A stretch of 8,352 bases of DNA. Origin: Gammaproteobacteria bacterium UBA1119. GTDB lineage: Bacteria; Pseudomonadota; Gammaproteobacteria; Pseudomonadales; Azotimanducaceae. The notes beneath the pieces were generated by a model that saw only the letters and a program-made list of their open reading frames with translations, did not search any database and was not told the origin of the DNA. The translations under genes and the position numbers were made by a program. Below, piece after piece: positions 4,988 to 8,352 of the stretch (position 1 is its first letter; every line of letters starts with the position of its first letter). The DNA lies in NCBI GenBank assembly GCA_002313255.1, contig DCBA01000023.1, positions 14,749-23,100 of the forward strand. The letters are read 5' to 3'.

Positions 4988-7984
4988 TTAACTCCCCGTC
5001 GCGATCCGCGCTTGGATATAGGTCTTGATCTCATCGGCCGTAGTGCGAGTGGCATCGGTACCCACCGCGCCTTCAATTAAGGTCGCTCCATCGAAGCCAA
5101 AGAGATAACGCAGTAACAGCAGTCCGTCGGTTAACGCTTCGGTGGAGCCATTCCCATCGATATCCACATGGCCTTCATTGGTATCTAAGTACGAGGTGAT
5201 AGTGTTGGCATCTGAGCGTGTTGCTGTTCCAGTCACGGCACCACTGGTAAGCGTTGTTCCCTCAAAGCCAAACAGGTGACGTAGTACCAGCAGTCCATCA
5301 GTTAACGCCGCAGTTTCCCCATCAATATCAATATCAAAGTCAAAGCAGCCATTGCAGTCATAACGATTTAGAGGATCGGTCCCATCAACCGCCTCTTGGT
5401 CGTCGGAAACGTCATCACCGTCGTCATCGGTATCGGCGTTGTTCCCAAGGCCGTCATCATCGGTATCGATTGTTTCCGTGGCGTCTAGCGGGAAGACGTC
5501 GGCGTTGTCCCCGACCCCGTCGGAATCAGCATCCACCTGCTCTGAGGCATCTAGGGGGAAGATGTCGCCCTTGTCGCCTACCCCGTCAGAATCAGTATCA
5601 GTGATCAGCGGATCGGTACCGAGAACACTCTCTTCTTGGTCGGTTAAGCCGTCGTCATCGTCATCGGTATCGGCGTTGTTGCCAACAGCATCACCATCAG
5701 TGTCTAGCGTCTCCGTCGCATCTAGGGGAAATGCATCTGGCCCGTCCAAAACCCCGTCGCCATCGGAATCGGCAACCAGTGGATCGGTGCCATCAGCTTC
5801 TTCTTGTATATCCGTGACAGCATCATTGTCGTCGTCAGCATCAGCGTTGTTACCCGTACCATCGCCATCGGTATCTATGGTTTCGGTTGCATCGTCAGGA
5901 AATGTGTCGAGAAGACCCGTTCCCAAAACGGAGACAACCCCAAGATCAAAGCTGATATCTGAGCTCGCGGTCTGATTCTGGTGGACCTCCACCGCGATCA
6001 CATTCGTACCAGACGTCGTCGCGACCAGTTCCGCGTCAAAGCTGACATCGGAACTCGCGGCACTCACTTGATGCACTTCAACCGCCAACACATTTTCCGC
6101 AGTCGCTGTCCTTGATGCGATGAACTCAGGGTCAAAACTCACGTCCGAGCTGCTGGCGCTGCTTTGATGCACCGAAACCGCGATCACGTTCTCGCCGGCG
6201 ACCAAACTGTCCAGTGCAACGTCGTACATAAAGTTCGTGCTTTCACTCATGGCATCGCCGGACGTCGTTTGAGACGTAATCGCACCGTCTGGCATATTGA
6301 TCGAACGGGCGACCTCTGTGCCATTGAGATACACAACGCACCCATCGTCGCGTTGGACTTTCATGTTGAGCGCGGTGATATCGGAGATATCCGCCACCGT
6401 AAACTTATGCCGAAAGTAGTAGGCGACATGACCGCTCGTGATCAACGTGTTCTCGTCGCCCTCGGTGAAGCCCAACTCAGCGGCTCCAGTGGACCAACCG
6501 GAGTCGTCAAAATCGCTCGCGGTCCACGCCGTCCCTTGGTCCGTGCCGTCATCGAGATAGCTCCAAGTCGCGTTCCTCGCGATCAGCGATTCCGTCGTCG
6601 GCGTCGCATCGCCGGCCAACAAGAGGCTCTTGTCCACCGTAAAAACGTGGAAGATGTCGCCATCGTCCGATGCATTCTCTGCAAAATCCCCAGCCCCAAT
6701 CGTGGCACCTGCCGCAAAACCGTCCCGGGCTATCTCGGTACCATTGAGATAGACAATGGCCCCATCGTCACGCTTGAGATTAAGTGTCAACGCCGAAACA
6801 TCACCAAGGTCGGCGACCGAGAAGTCATGGCGGAAATAGTACGTCGTCGAGCCACTCTGGATCAGAGTTGCTTCATCCCCCTCGGTGAACCCAAGTTCCG
6901 CAGCACCCGTCGACCAACTTGAATCATCAAAGCTAGCCGCTTGCCATGCGGTTCCTTGGTCCGTGGCGTCGTCCAAATAACGCCATATCGAGCCTTTCGA
7001 AACAAGTACTCTGGACGGATCCGCAGACGATATCAGCGATCCCATCGCGATCGGCGTGTCCGTGTAGCCTACCGGATCAGCCCCATCACTGTCCGCCAAT
7101 GACGCATACGAGATCGTGCCCGACGGCATTGCAGTTCTAGCGACCTCGGTCCCGTTTAGATACACCACGGCCCCGTCATCAACTTCGAGCGATAGCGTCA
7201 TCGCCGAAAGATCGGACGCCGATAGATCTGTCGTGAATTCATGACGAAAGTAGTACGTGTTCGCGTCACTGTCAGAAATCAGTGTCGCCTCATCCCCCTC
7301 GTTAAAACCGAGTTCACCGGCTCCAGACGACCAACTTGAGTCGTCAAATCCAACCTGACGCCACGCGCTACCTTGATCGCTAGCGTCATCGAGATAGCTC
7401 CAGAGGGAACCTTTTACGACCAGATCAGCTTCGAGCGCATCAAAAGCCCCATCACCATCATCGTCAGCATCGCACGCATTGCCTAGTCCATCCGAATCGA
7501 TATCTAGTTGGTCTGCGTTGGCTACTGAAGCGCAGTTATCAGAGTTGTCTTCGATACCGTCTCCATCCGTATCCGCTGCGTCGTTTTGCGCGCCCGCATC
7601 GATCCAGTCGCGAACGAGCTGGCGTAACGTCGTGCTCAACATAGGACTACCATTGGGCATCGTCGCTCCACTTTGGGCCGTGCCTTCGAGCTTCTGCATG
7701 AGGTAGCTATTGTCGGCATCGCCCGGTTCAACGAGGTCGAGTGAAGCTACCTCAGTGCTCGGTACGTTCACGGTATTACCGTACGCCGCGCCTGCACTCA
7801 AATTCAGCCCCTGTGAGGGAGAACTCCCGCTGTGACAACTGGTGCACGACGCGGTGAAGACTTGGCTTTGTACTTCAGATAGCGTGGCGGCATGGATTAC
7901 ACCTCCGCTCAAGAGAAAGAGGGCAAGGACGATAGTCTGTGTCGGTCGACCGATCATTTGTAACAGGCGGTTTAGGCTTACCAT
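4988..7984 (-). CDS. Secreted multidomain protein: c-type haem domain, TSP3 repeats, three nested jelly-roll modules, dockerin-like tail
   Basis: 998 residues. A signal peptide (MVSLNRLLQMIGRPTQ, then hydrophobic TIVLALFLLSGGVI, cut near Ala32) directs export. Residues 40-132 are a cytochrome c-like domain with CTSCH at 47-51 and MPNG at 109-112, whose Met is the likely second haem ligand, ending RDWIDAGA as in planctomycete-type cytochromes. Residues 136-187 are thrombospondin type-3 repeats with paired Cys151 and Cys171. Residues 188-685 hold three copies of a WxYLDD...DQGxAW...FDDSxWSxG...YYFRH...VYLNGTEVAR module and three copies of a NVIAVEVHQ...SSDVSFD strand motif. Residues 693-875 are more type-3 repeats, rich in DTDGDG and FPLDATET. 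Residues 884-990 are two EF-hand-like, dockerin-like repeats (ALTDGLLxLRxLFGFxG). It is very acidic, so presumably calcium-stabilised outside the cell. The role is unknown: adhesion, substrate binding or extracellular electron transfer are possible. Met10 is an alternative start. The upstream ribosome binding site (TAGG, 5 bases away) is modest. Confidence 0.92.
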   Translation of the reverse strand: MVSLNRLLQMIGRPTQTIVLALFLLSGGVIHAATLSEVQSQVFTASCTSCHSGSSPSQGLNLSAGAAYGNTVNVPSTEVASLDLVEPGDADNSYLMQKLEGTAQSGATMPNGSPMLSTTLRQLVRDWIDAGAQNDAADTDGDGIEDNSDNCASVANADQLDIDSDGLGNACDADDDGDGAFDALEADLVVKGSLWSYLDDASDQGSAWRQVGFDDSSWSSGAGELGFNEGDEATLISDSDANTYYFRHEFTTDLSASDLSAMTLSLEVDDGAVVYLNGTEVARTAMPSGTISYASLADSDGADPVGYTDTPIAMGSLISSADPSRVLVSKGSIWRYLDDATDQGTAWQAASFDDSSWSTGAAELGFTEGDEATLIQSGSTTYYFRHDFSVADLGDVSALTLNLKRDDGAIVYLNGTEIARDGFAAGATIGAGDFAENASDDGDIFHVFTVDKSLLLAGDATPTTESLIARNATWSYLDDGTDQGTAWTASDFDDSGWSTGAAELGFTEGDENTLITSGHVAYYFRHKFTVADISDITALNMKVQRDDGCVVYLNGTEVARSINMPDGAITSQTTSGDAMSESTNFMYDVALDSLVAGENVIAVSVHQSSASSSDVSFDPEFIASRTATAENVLAVEVHQVSAASSDVSFDAELVATTSGTNVIAVEVHQNQTASSDISFDLGVVSVLGTGLLDTFPDDATETIDTDGDGTGNNADADDDNDAVTDIQEEADGTDPLVADSDGDGVLDGPDAFPLDATETLDTDGDAVGNNADTDDDDDGLTDQEESVLGTDPLITDTDSDGVGDKGDIFPLDASEQVDADSDGVGDNADVFPLDATETIDTDDDGLGNNADTDDDGDDVSDDQEAVDGTDPLNRYDCNGCFDFDIDIDGETAALTDGLLVLRHLFGFEGTTLTSGAVTGTATRSDANTITSYLDTNEGHVDIDGNGSTEALTDGLLLLRYLFGFDGATLIEGAVGTDATRTTADEIKTYIQARIATGS
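5015..5335 (-). repeat. Two dockerin-like EF-hand repeats at the C-terminus
   Basis: Residues 884-933 and 940-990 of the large protein are two copies of one unit: DxDG..., then ALTDGLL(V/L)LR(H/Y)LFGF(E/D)G, then a GAV...ATR segment and a terminal helix (TITSYL/EIKTYI). The acidic loops DIDIDGET and DIDGNGST could bind calcium. I recall this tail on many large secreted proteins of marine gammaproteobacteria, where it may act in anchoring or sorting; that role is inference. Confidence 0.75.
5930..6589 (-). repeat. Complete jelly-roll module A3-B3 followed by orphan C-terminal motifs B2 and B1
   Basis: A3 runs from residue 466 to SLVAG and continues directly into B3 (GENVIAVSVHQ...SSDVSFD, 597-623). 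Two further copies of the same motif follow, B2 (629-655, AENVLAVEVHQ) and B1 (659-685, GTNVIAVEVHQ), with a period of 30-32 residues and without any intervening A part. At the DNA level the copies have clearly diverged, so this is not a simple recent slippage. Confidence 0.75.
6611..7423 (-). repeat. Jelly-roll module N-terminal parts, copies A1 and A2, lacking their C-terminal strands
   Basis: A1 is residues 188-323 (7016-7423) and A2 is residues 326-458 (6611-7009). Both run from WxYLDD through YYFRH and VYLNGTE to a SLxxA(G/D) turn (SLISSAD and SLLLAGD). There they stop: the expected NVIAVEVHQ...SSDVSFD strands do not follow and the next module begins instead. Confidence 0.75.
7593..7675 (-). 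repeat. 83-bp perfect inverted repeat, arm 1 (inside the large gene)
   Basis: Encodes Gln104 to Gly131 of the haem domain. Read on the minus strand it is identical, base for base, to 8059-8141. One mismatch (third base of Gly131) and three more matching bases extend it to 7589. On the other side identity falls abruptly: the codons for Glu-Gly in LEGTAQ differ from His-Asp in the partner. Confidence 0.97.
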
Positions 7985-7986
7985 AG

Positions 7987-8157
7987 AACCTACGCGGAGC
8001 TTCGGAAGGCGTCAAAACCGAGGGTTCACTACCGCTGCAAAAACTCCATGATACCGCGCAAAGTGGAGCGACGATGCCCAATGGTAGTCCTATGTTGAGC
8101 ACGACGTTACGCCAGCTCGTTCGCGACTGGATCGATGCGGGTGCGGCGAACAACTGA
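7987..8157 (+). pseudogene. Truncated cytochrome c-domain fragment, inverted relative to the large gene
   Basis: The plus-strand frame after a TAG at 7984-7986 reads ASEGVKTEGSLPLQKLHD, then TAQSGATMPNGSPMLSTT, then LRQLVRDWIDAGAANN and a TGA stop. The second half is the same haem-domain C-terminus as residues 104-132 of the divergent large gene, including the MPNG ligand motif. The first half is a diverged homologue (LPLQKLHDTAQ against YLMQKLEGTAQ). There is no signal peptide, no CxxCH and no start codon except the internal ATG at 8074, so as it stands it cannot make a cytochrome. It is most simply the 3' end of a paralogous small cytochrome gene whose 5' part was lost or moved. Its left end abuts the start codon of the large gene and must overlap that gene's promoter. 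Confidence 0.8.
8059..8141 (+). repeat. 83-bp perfect inverted repeat, arm 2 (in the cytochrome fragment)
   Basis: Reverse-complement partner of 7593-7675, in the same codon register. The 383 bp between the arms carry the start codon, signal peptide and CTSCH motif of the large gene. Confidence 0.97.
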
Positions 8158-8219
8158 CGGCGACAGGTTAGTATGGATCGGCCAGTCCAATAAAGGACGC
8201 GAACAGAGCGAGAAAAACA

Positions 8220-8352
8220 TTGAAACTCGTTAAGATCATCTCGATCGTATTTATCGTCTACGTGGCGCTTGTTGCCACGTTTGAGTCGTTGCTTGGGTAC
8301 TACCAGCCGAGCAGTCCAAGCTCGGTAATCATCATCACTTCCGACGACGACG
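8220..8352 (+). CDS. N-terminus of a membrane-anchored protein, possibly a DUF385/nitroreductase-like family member (partial)
   Basis: A TTG start gives 44 residues before the window ends: MKLVKIISIVFIVYVALVAT, then FESLLGYYQPSSPSSVIIIT, then SDDD. One N-terminal hydrophobic helix with positive flanking (K2, K5) suggests an inner-membrane anchor or uncleaved signal. The stretch after it, QPSSPSSVIIITSDDD, resembles the start of DUF385-type (deazaflavin-dependent nitroreductase-like) proteins, where I recall QP...STLVITTTDADG. That match is from memory and short, so the family is tentative. No in-frame ATG lies between the TTG and the upstream stop at 8169, so TTG is the only start. The ribosome binding site (AGCGAG) is weak. 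The gene begins 62 bases after the cytochrome fragment. Confidence 0.6.
   Translation, partial: MKLVKIISIVFIVYVALVATFESLLGYYQPSSPSSVIIITSDDD

Noticed and set aside
5386..5900. Regularly spaced similar strings suggesting a CRISPR array
   Set aside because: The repeats are in frame and encode type-3 calcium repeats (DTDGDG, FPLDATET) with variable spacing; they are protein repeats and not an array.
5439..5975. 178-residue Ser/Val/Pro-rich plus-strand frame
   Set aside because: Antisense image of the Asp/Gly-rich type-3 repeats; the low-complexity serine pattern comes from GAT/GAC read backwards.
6164..6922. 252-residue plus-strand frame inside the large gene
   Set aside because: It is antisense to the repeated jelly-roll modules and itself shows the repeat period of the real gene; its His/Arg-rich composition is the expected reflection.

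Overview
The window looks like chromosomal DNA from a heterotrophic, probably marine Gammaproteobacterium or close relative. This is inferred from the proteobacterial-type malate synthase G, intermediate GC content, a tRNA-Leu with an encoded CCA end, and a secreted calcium-binding protein with thrombospondin type-3 and dockerin-like repeats. No rRNA or other marker gene is present, so the taxonomy is tentative.

Left part (1-3278, plus strand): four tightly spaced genes that read like an operon. They are the 3' end of malate synthase G (glyoxylate shunt), an Eis-like GNAT acetyltransferase, a homocysteine S-methyltransferase-type enzyme, and an SDR-fold protein whose usual catalytic tetrad is replaced at all four positions. 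Gaps are 33, 9 and 6 bases. The shared function is not obvious; the link may be one-carbon, methionine or acyl metabolism.

Middle part (3279-4987): tRNA-Leu(CAA) with its own recognisable promoter, then a gene of unknown function whose frame is open well upstream of its first usable start. That frame begins with an ATG followed immediately by TAG. A mostly non-coding stretch follows, with one candidate single-pass membrane microprotein. On the minus strand comes a VOC-fold (glyoxalase/dioxygenase superfamily) gene.

Right part (4988-8352): a 998-residue secreted protein on the minus strand, then a degraded cytochrome fragment and the first 44 codons of another gene on the plus strand. The large protein has a signal peptide, a c-type haem domain, thrombospondin type-3 repeats, three jelly-roll-like modules, more type-3 repeats and a two-copy dockerin-like tail. 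Two features stand out. First, the jelly-roll modules appear nested: three N-terminal parts in a row are followed by three C-terminal strand motifs, as if each domain were inserted at the same turn of the previous one. Second, 83 bp of the haem domain recurs as a perfect inverted repeat in the plus-strand fragment just upstream. The arms are in matching codon register around the gene's start and signal peptide. This suggests gene conversion, or inversion that could move the signal peptide and haem motif between a 998-residue surface protein and a 135-residue cytochrome.
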